A DNA stretch of 64,000 bases, from positions 62,001 to 126,000 of the forward strand of contig NZ_JAHLQI010000003.1 of assembly GCF_018918345.1 (NCBI RefSeq). Direction: 5' to 3'. Position 1 is the stretch's first letter. The number at the start of each line of letters is the position of its first letter. The stretch comes from Butyricicoccus intestinisimiae. Its GTDB lineage: Bacteria; Bacillota; Clostridia; Oscillospirales; Butyricicoccaceae. Shown here piece after piece: positions 51,406 through 60,257 of this stretch. Below the pieces are notes generated by a model. That model had not been told where the DNA came from. It did no database searches and was given only the letters and a program-made list of their open reading frames with translations. Made by a program: the position numbers and the translations under genes.

Positions 51406-52155
51406 TTATAAACGCATCAGCGGTACTTCTTCACCGTGCAGCCGCCGCGCAATGTTCTGGTAGGCAGCTGCTGCGCTTCTTGCTTTGTCAGACTGTACCG
51501 GCTTTCCGGCACCCGCCGCAACCGAGACAGCTTCGTCCTCCGGCACAATGCCGAGCAGACATAGTCCCGTCGCGTCCATGGCATCGTCTACGGTTCCAAT
51601 CGCGCCCCTGCGGATCAGTCGTCTGCGAATGCGGTTGACAACCAGCCGAACCTGCATCACGCCGTCATCTTCCAGCACACGCGCCATGCGCTCTGCGCCG
51701 CGCAGACTGCCGCTTCCGCCGCAGGTGATAATAATCGCCTCATCTGCCACGGCCGCAAACGCGTGATATTCTTCTGCGAGCCCCGCCGGTCCGTCGATGA
51801 GAATGTAGTCGAACGCCTCCTCATTTGCCTGACGCGCCAGCAGACGCATGCCGTCCGCCGTCAGCGCGCCGGATTTGAGCGGCTCCGCCGGAGCAGTGAG
51901 CAGGAAGAGTTTTTCCAAATCCGGATGATGCGCCGCTGCTTCTGTGAGCGGAATCATGCCGGACGCAACATCCGCAAAGCTAAATACCACGCGGTCGCTC
52001 ATGCCGAGCACAATATCCAGGTTGCGCAAACCGGAGTCCCCGTCCACAACGAGAACCTTATGATCCTGCTTCGCCAGCGCAGCGCCAACGCCCGCTGCCA
52101 GAGAGGTTTTGCCTGTTCCTCCCTTGCCGGATGCAATAACAATGATTTTCGTCAT
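51406..52155 (-). CDS. minD: MinD/ParA-family ATPase
   Basis: A deviant-Walker ATPase of 249 residues. The P-loop is IVIASGKGGTGKTSLAAGVG, with LVVDGDSGLRNLDIVLG near residue 37 and the switch-like YILIDGPAGLAEEYHAF near 117. Gene order (mre cluster, minD, mgsA) supports MinD, but neither minC nor minE is adjacent. The C-terminal end (RRLHGEEVPLMRL) does not show the amphipathic membrane-targeting helix of classical MinD. It could therefore act as a division-site or other ParA-like positioning ATPase. It has its own promoter. Confidence 0.8.
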   Translation of the reverse strand: MTKIIVIASGKGGTGKTSLAAGVGAALAKQDHKVLVVDGDSGLRNLDIVLGMSDRVVFSFADVASGMIPLTEAAAHHPDLEKLFLLTAPAEPLKSGALTADGMRLLARQANEEAFDYILIDGPAGLAEEYHAFAAVADEAIIITCGGSGSLRGAERMARVLEDDGVMQVRLVVNRIRRRLIRRGAIGTVDDAMDATGLCLLGIVPEDEAVSVAAGAGKPVQSDKARSAAAAYQNIARRLHGEEVPLMRL

Positions 52156-52178
52156 AACGCCTCCTGCTAATCAATAAA

Positions 52179-52207
52179 ATTATATACCAAATCCATGTTT
52201 TGCACAA
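52179..52207 (-). promoter_or_regulatory. Promoter of minD-mgsA
   Basis: On the minus strand TTGTGC (52202-52207), a 17-bp spacer and a perfect TATAAT (52179-52184) lie 24 bp before the minD ATG, so the leader is very short. Confidence 0.7.
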
Positions 52208-52246
52208 GTGTTTTCTGTTGTCTTTTTTGACATTTGTTACAATCGC

Positions 52247-52273
52247 TGTGCGCTTGCACACGGCAAGCGCACA
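52247..52273. terminator. Hairpin after mrdA
   Basis: Perfect 10-bp arms TGTGCGCTTG and CAAGCGCACA with a seven-base loop lie 15 bp past mrdA. The T-run follows on the plus strand, whereas minus-strand transcripts end in GCGATTG. It may still stop or stabilise mrdA mRNA, but the orientation is unusual. Confidence 0.5.
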
Positions 52274-52288
52274 GTTTTTTTGCAATTG

Positions 52289-54379
52289 TTATGCGATAAC
52301 ATCGTAGGCGCCGACATCCTGCGTTCCTGTCGTGCCGTCCGAGGTTCCATCCGTGCTGTTTTTGTCGGAATAGAAGTACGCATCATAAATATCGCGCACA
52401 ACCGGTGCGACATTGTTGCCCGAATCGCCGCCCTCAATGATGACGCAAACCGCGATCTGCGGATCTTTATACGGTGCATACGAGATAAAGATACCGTTAT
52501 CCAGCTTGGTGCCGGAAATCTGCGCAGTACCCGACTTGCCGGCAACCTTGATGGAATAGTTTGCAAATACCGACGATGCGGTACCGTCTTCACCGGTAAC
52601 CTTCGCCATACCTTGCTGAACCAGCTTCCACGTGCTGTCTGCCGCCTCAATCTTGTTGCGCACCGTGGCTTCCTTCGTGTAAATCGTATCGGAATAGTCA
52701 TACGCCTTGACGGAACGCAGCAAATGCGCTTCGTACTGTGTACCGTTGGATGCAATAGCCGCACAATAGTTGGCGAGCTGCAGCGGCGTAAACGCATTGT
52801 CGCCCTGTCCGATTGCCGTCTGAATGCTGTCTGCTCCGCTCCAATCGCGCAGCGACGAATCGTTTTTCTGTGCCTCTGCACGCTCGGTCGGACCGGCAGC
52901 TCTGCCCTTCTTTTCGCCGGACAGCTCCAGACCCGTGTATTCGCCAAGGCCAAACGCCTTTGCGTACTTTTCCAGATTTTCACCGCCGACCAGTCTGCCG
53001 GTCTCAAAGAAGAAGTAGTTGCAGGAATCTTCCAGTGCATCTGTGACATCTTCCCAGCCGTGTCCGTGACCGCTCTTATTATAGATCCAGCACTTCGGAT
53101 GATAGCCCTTAAAATACGTATAGATACCCGTATCGTAAATGCGCGTGTCCGCAGTAATCTTTCCGGTTTCCAGACCGGCAACCGCCGTGACCGGCTTGAA
53201 CGTCGAGCCGGGCGCATACGTGCCTGCAATCGAGCGGTTGAGCAGCGGTGTCAGCTTGTTTGCCGCCAGCTTTTCATAGTCCTTGTTAAATGTAGCCAGA
53301 TCATAGGTCGGATAGTTCGCCAGTGCAAGAATTTCGCCGTTGCGAACGTCTACCACGGCAGCCGCGCCGCCCTTTGCGCCGCCAATGCTCTGGCAGCGCT
53401 GTGCCAGCGACTGCTCCGCAACCTTCTGCAAGTTGGCATCAATGGTCAAAATAACATTGTTGCCGGACTTTGCCTCCTTGGTTTCTTCCTCGCTCACAAC
53501 GTTGCCGCGGGCATCGGTCTGAATGGCGCGCTCGCCGTCCGTGCCGCGCAGATATTCCTCAAACGCCTGCTCCGCGCCAGTCTTGCCGACCTGCGCGTTC
53601 ATGGAGTAGCCATTGTCCTTGTACTTGTCCCAGTCCTCTGCAAAAATCGGGCCGGTGTATCCCAGAATGTTGGCTGCCACATCGCTCTTAATCTCGCGTT
53701 CTGCCGAAGTCTCTACTTCTACGCCGGCATATTTCTCCTGCTGCTCGCTGATGCGCACAACAAGATCCATCGAAATGTCGGTTGCCAGTGTAAACGGATT
53801 GTACATGGAGAACTGTTCCTGTTCCATCTGATAGCGAATGCCGACAATCTTGCGGGCGTCCGCATCGCTCAAACTGCTGTCCACTTCATACAGCGTGCGC
53901 AGATTGTCCACAACCGCATCCGCATCGAGATCTTCTTCCCATTTCTGCTTGGTACAAAACGTCTGCAGGCTCTTGTAATCCGAGGAATCCTCATCCTTTG
54001 TGAAGGCGAACGAACCGCGGCGGCCGTTGGAAATCGGCAGCGTATCATTGAGCTCTGCGTCATCCTCTGTGTCTATCAAATTGACCAGCTGCAAAATGCG
54101 GTCATTTTGTCCTTCTTTTTCCCAGAAAGCATAGGTAATACACAGCTTATACACGGTCTTATTGGATACCAGTGTCTCACCGTTTCTATCCAAAATATCG
54201 CCGCGCGATGCCGGAATGGTGTTTGTATACGTGTACAGCTGGCTCGCTTTGCTGGCGTATTCATCGCCATGAATGATTTGCAGAGAAAACAAATTCGCTG
54301 CAACAACCAAGCCGCACAGCAGTCCGCCCACTGTAACAACGGTCAGTCGGTTTAATAATTTTTTCTTATGACGGTCCAT
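52289..54379 (-). CDS. mrdA: Penicillin-binding protein 2 (elongasome transpeptidase)
   Basis: A class B PBP of 696 residues that crosslinks side-wall peptidoglycan with the rod complex. A single N-terminal transmembrane helix (LTVVTVGGLLCGLVVAAN) precedes the dimerisation domain. The transpeptidase domain has SxxK in APGSTFKPVTAVAGL near 393, SxN in LEDSCNYFFFETG and KTG-type KSGTAQ near 612. The C-terminus is Thr/Gly/Asp-rich. Its ATG overlaps the mreD stop codon. Whether it is named PBP2 or a SpoVD-like paralogue is settled in favour of MrdA by the mreCD context. Confidence 0.93.
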   Translation of the reverse strand: MDRHKKKLLNRLTVVTVGGLLCGLVVAANLFSLQIIHGDEYASKASQLYTYTNTIPASRGDILDRNGETLVSNKTVYKLCITYAFWEKEGQNDRILQLVNLIDTEDDAELNDTLPISNGRRGSFAFTKDEDSSDYKSLQTFCTKQKWEEDLDADAVVDNLRTLYEVDSSLSDADARKIVGIRYQMEQEQFSMYNPFTLATDISMDLVVRISEQQEKYAGVEVETSAEREIKSDVAANILGYTGPIFAEDWDKYKDNGYSMNAQVGKTGAEQAFEEYLRGTDGERAIQTDARGNVVSEEETKEAKSGNNVILTIDANLQKVAEQSLAQRCQSIGGAKGGAAAVVDVRNGEILALANYPTYDLATFNKDYEKLAANKLTPLLNRSIAGTYAPGSTFKPVTAVAGLETGKITADTRIYDTGIYTYFKGYHPKCWIYNKSGHGHGWEDVTDALEDSCNYFFFETGRLVGGENLEKYAKAFGLGEYTGLELSGEKKGRAAGPTERAEAQKNDSSLRDWSGADSIQTAIGQGDNAFTPLQLANYCAAIASNGTQYEAHLLRSVKAYDYSDTIYTKEATVRNKIEAADSTWKLVQQGMAKVTGEDGTASSVFANYSIKVAGKSGTAQISGTKLDNGIFISYAPYKDPQIAVCVIIEGGDSGNNVAPVVRDIYDAYFYSDKNSTDGTSDGTTGTQDVGAYDVIA

Positions 54380-54926
54380 CGCTGTCTCCTTCCGTCAACT
54401 GCTCCACAGCAATCGCCGCGCGCTTGTTTTGTCCGCTCACCGCGCGAATGACGCGCAGGACAATCGGACTGAAAATCAGCGCAAGGATAATCTGAAGCAC
54501 GGTTCTGGCGATGAGCAGCCACACACTGATGCTGTCAAACTGAAAGCTGAACAGATACCGGATTGCCGCCAGCGCAGCGATCATACCTGCCGTGCACAGC
54601 ATCGCGCCGCCCAGCGCATGATTGCGAAACCGATGCATGCCAGTCTGTCCGCACGCAATGCCGCAAATCATGTAGTACAGCGGATATAAGCCTTCCACGC
54701 CGGTTCCCGCCACATCATACAGCAGACCGGCAAACAAGCCGCAGGCAAGCCCCGCGCCCGAGCCCATCACGATGCCGACCGCCGCAACAATAAGCGGCAG
54801 GATGTCTATATGCACACCGAAAATAGAGACCCGCACGCCCAAGCTGCTCTGCAAAACGTAAGCAAGCGTGAGCAGCAGGATGCAGCACACAACGCGCACC
54901 GCAAAATGCAGATTATGTTGTTTCAT
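54366..54926 (-). CDS. mreD: Rod shape-determining protein MreD
   Basis: A 186-residue integral membrane protein with about five hydrophobic helices (for example VVCCILLLTLAYVLQSSLGV and DILPLIVAAVGIVMGSGAG). The family is poorly conserved; the assignment rests on topology, length and position between mreC and mrdA. The Lys/Arg-rich C-terminus (SGQNKRAAIAVEQLTEGD) is cytoplasmic. The ATG follows GAGGAGG. It works with MreC and PBP2 in lateral wall synthesis. Confidence 0.9.
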   Translation of the reverse strand: MKQHNLHFAVRVVCCILLLTLAYVLQSSLGVRVSIFGVHIDILPLIVAAVGIVMGSGAGLACGLFAGLLYDVAGTGVEGLYPLYYMICGIACGQTGMHRFRNHALGGAMLCTAGMIAALAAIRYLFSFQFDSISVWLLIARTVLQIILALIFSPIVLRVIRAVSGQNKRAAIAVEQLTEGDSDGPS

Positions 54927-54937
54927 GCCGCGCCTCC

Positions 54938-55792
54938 TCAGTCTGCGTTGGTTGTTTCTGTCTCTGTGATAATATACACATTTGTCAGCTCGGACAGCTT
55001 AATCATCGGTGCAATCACGGCGTAGTTGGACATGCCGTCGCTCTCCGTCTTGATGCTCTCTACTGTTCCGATGGTCAATCCCTTCGGGAAATATCCACCC
55101 GTGCCGCTCGTCGTGACAGAATCACCGACAACAACATCGGCATCCTTGCTCAAATAGCTGACCTTGAGCTTTCCATCGCTCATCAGCTTATAATCGCCTG
55201 CTGCCACGCCGATTTCGCCGGTGCGGGTGACCAATGCGCCTGCCGACATGTTTTTATCAATAATCGTTGTCACCTGCGCCGTGTGATCGGACAGGTCACT
55301 GATGTATCCCACCATGCCCTGCGAGGTAACGACACAATCATGCTTTTCCAAACCATCCTTGCTTCCCGCATCAATGGTCAGCACGCTCGACCACTCATCC
55401 AGCGTGCGGCCGATCACCTGTGCCTGCTCATAGCTGAACGAGGTGTTTCGCTCCGACACGCCGAGCATGGATTTCAGCTCTTTGTTTTCCTTGACATCTG
55501 CCTGTGCAGATTCCAGCTGTTTCGTGAGATCTGTCACCTGCTTTTTGAGCGAATCGTTTTCCGCTTTCAGCGCATCATAGCCGTGGAACTTATTGTACGT
55601 GTCCGCCACGCCGACAGCCGCATGGGTAATGCCGCGCTCAGCCGGCAGCAGCACGCCGCCCAAGGTGCGCGAGATGATGCTGTCCTTTTTCGCCGCGCCG
55701 GTAAACACTGCCAGCACCAGACAAATAATGACGGCAATCACCGCAACGGGAAACCATCTGGTATGAACCATGGCTTTCCAATTTTTTCGCAA
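54938..55792 (-). CDS. mreC: Rod shape-determining protein MreC
   Basis: A 284-residue bitopic protein. An N-terminal transmembrane helix (WFPVAVIAVIICLVLAVFTG) is followed by a coiled coil near 75-105 (LKKQVTDLTKQLESAQADVK). The extracellular beta domain carries VIGRTLDEWSSVLTIDAGSK, GMVGYISDLSDHTAQVTTI and TTSGTGGYFPKGLTIGTV, typical MreC blocks. The start is TTG at 55792. mreB is not adjacent; the neighbour on that side is maf. Confidence 0.93.
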   Translation of the reverse strand: MRKNWKAMVHTRWFPVAVIAVIICLVLAVFTGAAKKDSIISRTLGGVLLPAERGITHAAVGVADTYNKFHGYDALKAENDSLKKQVTDLTKQLESAQADVKENKELKSMLGVSERNTSFSYEQAQVIGRTLDEWSSVLTIDAGSKDGLEKHDCVVTSQGMVGYISDLSDHTAQVTTIIDKNMSAGALVTRTGEIGVAAGDYKLMSDGKLKVSYLSKDADVVVGDSVTTSGTGGYFPKGLTIGTVESIKTESDGMSNYAVIAPMIKLSELTNVYIITETETTNAD

Positions 55793-55798
55793 CTTCGA

Positions 55799-56404
55799 TC
55801 AACCTTTCTGTTTTTCCGTACCGGCATCGCAGCCGACCTGCCACAGCATCTCATGCAGCATGCAAATCGGCAGTCCCATGACGCCATAATAATCTCCGTC
55901 AATTCCCGTGACAAACAAGCCGCCCATGCCTTGAATGCCATACGCCCCTGCCTTGTCCATCGGCTCTCCGGTCGCGGTGTACGCCTCCGCTTCGCCGTCG
56001 CGCAGCGTGCGGAACGTCACATCCGTGACAGACACCTGTGTCAGCTCACGCTCCGGTGTCTTAACGCAAACCGCCGTCATAACCTGATGGGTTCTGCCGG
56101 ACAGCGCCCGCAGCATGCGCACGGCATCCGCTTCATTTTCCGGCTTACCCAAAATCACATCATCACACACGACAATCGTATCCGATGCGATAATCAGTGC
56201 TTGGCAGTCGCTGTGCTGTGCCACTGCCTGCGCCTTGCGCTGCGCAAGACAGGCAACATTCTGTTTGGGCGTAAATCCCGGCGTCAGACTCTCATCCGCA
56301 TGTGCCGGACACACCTGAAAATCAGAAAAAATACGGGCGAGCAATTCTTTTCTGCGCGGGGACTGGGAAGCGAGAATTACCGGTTGGAATCGAGATTCCA
56401 TCAT
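55799..56404 (-). CDS. maf: Maf nucleoside triphosphate pyrophosphatase
   Basis: A house-cleaning pyrophosphatase that hydrolyses non-canonical nucleoside triphosphates (dTTP/UTP or methylated forms). The 201-residue protein carries VILASQSPRRKELLARIF near the N-terminus, ALIIASDTIVVCDDVILGKP near 70, and AGAYGIQGMGGLFVTGIDGD near 155. The ATG-ATG start at 56404 follows AAGGAGG. It sits in the mre cluster between dut and mreC, a usual place for maf in Gram-positives. Confidence 0.94.
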   Translation of the reverse strand: MMESRFQPVILASQSPRRKELLARIFSDFQVCPAHADESLTPGFTPKQNVACLAQRKAQAVAQHSDCQALIIASDTIVVCDDVILGKPENEADAVRMLRALSGRTHQVMTAVCVKTPERELTQVSVTDVTFRTLRDGEAEAYTATGEPMDKAGAYGIQGMGGLFVTGIDGDYYGVMGLPICMLHEMLWQVGCDAGTEKQKG

Positions 56405-56417
56405 TCGGTCAGCCTCC

Positions 56418-56870
56418 TTATCGTCCGGTCGAGCCAAATCCGCCGCTGCCGCGCGCAGTTTCAGACAAATCGTCCGCCTCTACAGCGATAAACTGCGCCA
56501 CCGGCAAAATACACAGCTGTGCAATGCGTTCATCCGGCTTAATGGTGTACGCCTTGTCGGACAGATTGACCAGACCGACGGAAATCTCTCCGCGATAGTC
56601 GCTGTCAATGACGCCGACGCTGTTGGACAACGTCAAACCGTGCTTGACCGCCAGACCGCTGCGCGCAAAGACAAACGCACCATACGATGCATCCGGCAGC
56701 TCAATTGCAAGACCGGTCGGCACAAGCGCCCGTCCCATCGGCGGAATGGTCACTTCTTCATCAATGTTGGCGTGCAGGTCTGCGCCTGCCGCGCCGCTGG
56801 TCGCATGCTTCGGAAGCTGTGCGAGCTTTCCCTTCGGGGACGGCATGCGGCGAAATCGTATTGTTATCAT
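56418..56870 (-). CDS. dut: dUTP diphosphatase
   Basis: Hydrolyses dUTP to dUMP, keeping uracil out of DNA. The 150-residue trimeric-type protein has all five motifs: AGADLHANIDEE, VFARSGLAVKHGLTL, GVIDSDYRGEISVGLVN, PDERIAQLCILPV and the C-terminal glycine-rich arm ARGSGGFGSTGR. The ATG is two bases after the U32 peptidase stop codon, so it is probably co-transcribed. Confidence 0.96.
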   Translation of the reverse strand: MITIRFRRMPSPKGKLAQLPKHATSGAAGADLHANIDEEVTIPPMGRALVPTGLAIELPDASYGAFVFARSGLAVKHGLTLSNSVGVIDSDYRGEISVGLVNLSDKAYTIKPDERIAQLCILPVAQFIAVEADDLSETARGSGGFGSTGR

Positions 56871-56872
56871 GG

Positions 56873-58987
56873 TTATTCTACTCCTCTGCGGTATAGTCCG
56901 CGGGTCATCGGCGCGCCGAAATCCGGCGTCTGTCCGTCTATCACACGGCGCGCAATCTCTGTCGCCTGCCGCGGGCTTTCATCGGAAAACAGCAGCCGCG
57001 CATAGGTCACGCCGGTCTGCCGGTATTCTTCCGGTTCCAAATACAGCGGCTGGGAATTATACAGCGTGTTGCGGCAATGTTCCTCTCGGAACACAGGGAA
57101 CTTTGCGCCCATGCGGTCGGTCAGATAACAGACGCCCTTGGCACAGGCACCGCGGCCGTCTCTGCGGCAGCCGCCCTTTTTGCCTGCTATCATGCAATTT
57201 TCCGTAATCATGAGCGGCAGTCTGCCGCACACAATCAACTCGGTTTGCATCGGCTTGTGCATGTCGCGAATCTGCGGCAAACGCAGCTCATAGGACAAGG
57301 TCTGCCGCGCCACGCCAATCTGACGCAGCGTTTCCATCGCTTCTCCATTCCATGCATTGAGCCCAAAATCGCCGAATGCAGCCATGCCGCACGCCTGCAC
57401 CAGCTTAGGCTGTGCGATATTTCCGCACAGCGCGGCGGTGCAGCCCATTCGTTTGCACTGCTCCAGCTGATGCACCACCTGTTTCTGTTCTCTGTCCCAA
57501 ATAATGCGCGGCAGCACCGGAACCACGCTGCATCCGCGCGCAAGCAGCTCGCGCACACGCGCCTCGTTTTGTGCCATTTCCTGCACCGGAACATAAAACG
57601 TCTCAACAGGCAGCTGTGCCATGGCATCGGTCAGCTGTTTGAGCTGCCGCACCTGCACTATATACCCGCAAAAATCACCGCGGGATTCCGTCTGCAACGT
57701 CTGTCTCTTGTTTTCACGCAGCGGCGGCAGCGATGCGCGCTGCTGCGTCAGCTGTTCCAGTGCCTGCCGGCGCATATCATTGACGGCGCGCGCGGGTATG
57801 CGCAGACCGGAATCCAGCTGTACATCCAGCTCACGCACGGCAAACATGGTTCCGCCGGTTTTTTTCAGCGATTTTTCAATGTCCGCTGCAGTCGTCTCTT
57901 TGTGCTGTGCCGCTTCTGCGGCATCCGCTGTGACCGATGCCGTATGCATGCCGTCGGTCACCGTCAACTGCATATCCTGCTGCGTCTTTGCGGTGAAGGA
58001 CAGCTGAATCGGCACCAGATCTGCCTCTTGTCCTTCTGCATACGAGTGTGCCGCCTCTTGATACAGCGGTTTCAGCTCTTTGTCGGGTGTCTCCGACCGC
58101 ACGCCGAACATAGACGGACCAATGTTGTCATCCAAATAACCCTGTGTAAAGCCGTCGCGGGAAAATACTTTCGCCAGCGTCTGCATTTCTTCGCGCGTCG
58201 GTGCGCGGTTCTCGCGCAAAACAGCCGCATAAATGCGTGTGACAATGGCGACATATTCCGGCCGCTTCATGCGTCCCTCAATTTTGAGAGAGGATACGCC
58301 TGCATCGCAAAGCGCCCGCAGGCGCGGCAGCAAACACAGATCCTTCAAACTCATCGGATAGCTGTTTTTTCCGCCATACGGCAGCCGGCACGGCTGCGCG
58401 CACAAGCCGCGGTTGCCGCTGCGTCTGCCAATGACAGCGGACAGTTCACACTGTCCGGAATAGCACATGCACAGCGCACCGTGCACAAACACCTCGGTTT
58501 CCACGCCGGATTCCTGCGTGATGCGCTGAATTTCTTCCAACGGCAACTCGCGCGACAGCACCACGCGGGAAAATCCCAGCTCTTTTGCCTGCCGCGCGCC
58601 TTCCAGCGAATGAATGGTCAGCTGCGTTGATGCATGCAGCACGGCATCCGGAAACGTCTCCCGAATGCAGCGCGCCGCACCGAGATCCTGCACAATCAGC
58701 GCGTCCGCACCCGCATCGAGCAGCAGCCGCACATCGCGCAGCAGTGCCGGAATCTCTCGGTCGGATACCAGCGTGTTGACGGTGATATTGGTCTTTACAC
58801 CGCGCAGACGGCAATACGCAATCGCTTCGCGCATTTGCTCCGGCGAAAAGTTTTTCGCACCGCGGCGGGCATTAAACGTGCCAAATCCCAGATAAACGGC
58901 GCCCGCTCCGTTTTGTACGGCAGCGCGCACCGCTTCCATCGAGCCTGCCGGAGCCAGCAGCTCCGGCAATTTTCTGTTCTGCATCAC
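56873..58987 (-). CDS. U32-family protein (RlhA/YrrO-like) with C-terminal extension
   Basis: A 704-residue member of the peptidase U32 family, now known to include RNA-hydroxylating and other iron-sulfur enzymes. The TIM-barrel-like part (1-~300) starts LPELLAPAGSMEAVRAAVQ. The signature block is EVFVHGALCMCYSGQCELSA with SGNRGLCAQPCRLPYG near 165-195, which holds the conserved Cys residues. The C-terminal part, with further Cys in MIAGKKGGCRRDGRGACAKG, matches the extended RlhA-like architecture. The start GTG (or the next ATG) overlaps the zapA stop codon. 23S rRNA hydroxylation is inferred from family, not shown. Confidence 0.85.
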   Translation of the reverse strand: MMQNRKLPELLAPAGSMEAVRAAVQNGAGAVYLGFGTFNARRGAKNFSPEQMREAIAYCRLRGVKTNITVNTLVSDREIPALLRDVRLLLDAGADALIVQDLGAARCIRETFPDAVLHASTQLTIHSLEGARQAKELGFSRVVLSRELPLEEIQRITQESGVETEVFVHGALCMCYSGQCELSAVIGRRSGNRGLCAQPCRLPYGGKNSYPMSLKDLCLLPRLRALCDAGVSSLKIEGRMKRPEYVAIVTRIYAAVLRENRAPTREEMQTLAKVFSRDGFTQGYLDDNIGPSMFGVRSETPDKELKPLYQEAAHSYAEGQEADLVPIQLSFTAKTQQDMQLTVTDGMHTASVTADAAEAAQHKETTAADIEKSLKKTGGTMFAVRELDVQLDSGLRIPARAVNDMRRQALEQLTQQRASLPPLRENKRQTLQTESRGDFCGYIVQVRQLKQLTDAMAQLPVETFYVPVQEMAQNEARVRELLARGCSVVPVLPRIIWDREQKQVVHQLEQCKRMGCTAALCGNIAQPKLVQACGMAAFGDFGLNAWNGEAMETLRQIGVARQTLSYELRLPQIRDMHKPMQTELIVCGRLPLMITENCMIAGKKGGCRRDGRGACAKGVCYLTDRMGAKFPVFREEHCRNTLYNSQPLYLEPEEYRQTGVTYARLLFSDESPRQATEIARRVIDGQTPDFGAPMTRGLYRRGVE

Positions 58988-59967
58988 TTAAACAACCGCG
59001 CCAAGCGTGCACTTGCATCGCTGAGCTGGCGCTGGGTCAAATTCAGTTCTTTTTCCAGCTCATCGACACGCTGCTGGGTCTTTTCGCTGTCCGCGGTCTT
59101 TTCCCGCAGCGCAATCAATTCCTGACCAACGCGCTCTGCCTGCTCCAGATCATTGGTATGACGGGCGTCCGCTTCCACCAGCTGCTGTTCCAGCTCATGA
59201 ATGCGGCGGCTGTGCGACTCTGCATCCTCGCTTGCGCTCTGCATACGCTGCTGGGTCTCGCTGAGCTTTTGCTCCAGCTCGGAAACGCGGCGGCTGTTCT
59301 TTTCCGCACCGCTGTTGCTGTCCTCTACCTGCTGCAGCGCTGCGCGCAGCTGGCTCTCCAGCTCGGATACACGCTTGCCGCTGGTCTCTGCCGCAGCATT
59401 TGCCTGCTGCATCTGCTTCTGTGTTTCGTCCAGCTTTTCTGCCAGCTGTGTCGCACGGCGGCTGTGGGTCTCTACATCGGTATTTGCCGCTGCAGCCTGC
59501 TGTTTGGTTTCATGCAGTGCGCGTTCCAGTTCCTCGACACGAGCCTGACAAGCATCCTTTTGCGCCGCTTCCTGCTGCAGGCTGTGTACAGACTGTTCCA
59601 GCTCTGCAATGCGCGCCTTGTACTCGTTGACTTCCGTCATCTCTTTGTCTTTTTCCTCCGCGGCCTGTTCCAGACTGCGAATTTCTTCCTGTGCATCCGC
59701 CAGATCGCGGGACAAATTCTTGTTCTCGTCAAGATACTTGGAAATCTGCGTGCGCAGATTTTCCGAGCCCTTGACCGCCTGTACATAGTTATCTGCAATA
59801 TCGCAGGCTGTCAGCAGCACTGCCTGCAGCGTGCTGGCACCGCTTTCTTTGATCTTGCACACGCGGTTGTCCACGAGCGCTGCGATCTTGGTCATATATT
59901 CCTCATCCTGCTCGCCGGTCATGGTAAACCGGTTGCCGGCAATGACGACCTCGACTCTGTTTTTCAT
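58984..59967 (-). CDS. zapA: ZapA with long coiled-coil extension
   Basis: Cell-division protein that bundles FtsZ filaments. Residues 1-~95 are a normal ZapA domain (VVIAGNRFTMTGEQDEEYM, then IAALVDNRVCKIKES and VLLTACDIADNYVQA). Typical ZapA proteins end soon afterwards, but here ~230 residues of coiled coil follow, with a repeated ~35-residue pattern such as HSRRATQLAEKLDETQKQM, KRVSELESQLRAALQQVE and SRRVSELEQKLSETQQRM. The ATG at 59967 follows GGAGG; the frame extends upstream without support. It is the first gene of the zapA-U32-dut-maf-mreCD-mrdA cluster and has its own promoter. Confidence 0.88.
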   Translation of the reverse strand: MKNRVEVVIAGNRFTMTGEQDEEYMTKIAALVDNRVCKIKESGASTLQAVLLTACDIADNYVQAVKGSENLRTQISKYLDENKNLSRDLADAQEEIRSLEQAAEEKDKEMTEVNEYKARIAELEQSVHSLQQEAAQKDACQARVEELERALHETKQQAAAANTDVETHSRRATQLAEKLDETQKQMQQANAAAETSGKRVSELESQLRAALQQVEDSNSGAEKNSRRVSELEQKLSETQQRMQSASEDAESHSRRIHELEQQLVEADARHTNDLEQAERVGQELIALREKTADSEKTQQRVDELEKELNLTQRQLSDASARLARLFK

Positions 59968-60044
59968 AGAAATCCCTTGCCTCCAATTGTCCGCTCTCAC
60001 GGTTTCGCTTTCTATTCCGCGGGCGAATTTCTTCATATGGTAGT

Positions 60045-60074
60045 ATTATAGCACAGACCGTTCGGGTTTGTTAA
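60045..60074 (-). promoter_or_regulatory. Promoter of the zapA cluster
   Basis: On the minus strand TTAACA (60069-60074), an 18-bp spacer and a perfect TATAAT (60045-60050) lie about 75 bp before the zapA ATG. Confidence 0.7.
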
Positions 60075-60179
60075 CTGTTTGTTGGGGCTCTCCGTATATT
60101 TTTGCGCAAAAATTCCATGCAATCCGCAAATATCCGCTCATCGTGTGCATCCTGCACAGAAAATTCACACGACTGGAAA

Positions 60180-60208
60180 TTGTATCCGGCGGCATTTCGT
60201 GATAAAAT
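60180..60208 (+). promoter_or_regulatory. Promoter of proB-proA
   Basis: TTGTAT (60180-60185), a 17-bp spacer and TAAAAT (60203-60208), about 45 bp before the proB ribosome binding site. It diverges from the zapA promoter. Confidence 0.65.
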
Positions 60209-60257
60209 GAAAAACAGTATAGCAAAACCGTACGATTACAAAGGAGATTTCCCCATT

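Noticed and set aside
60102-60257. An upstream-extended start for proB.
   Set aside because: The extension covers the promoter and lacks family similarity; AAGGAG precedes the ATG at 60258.
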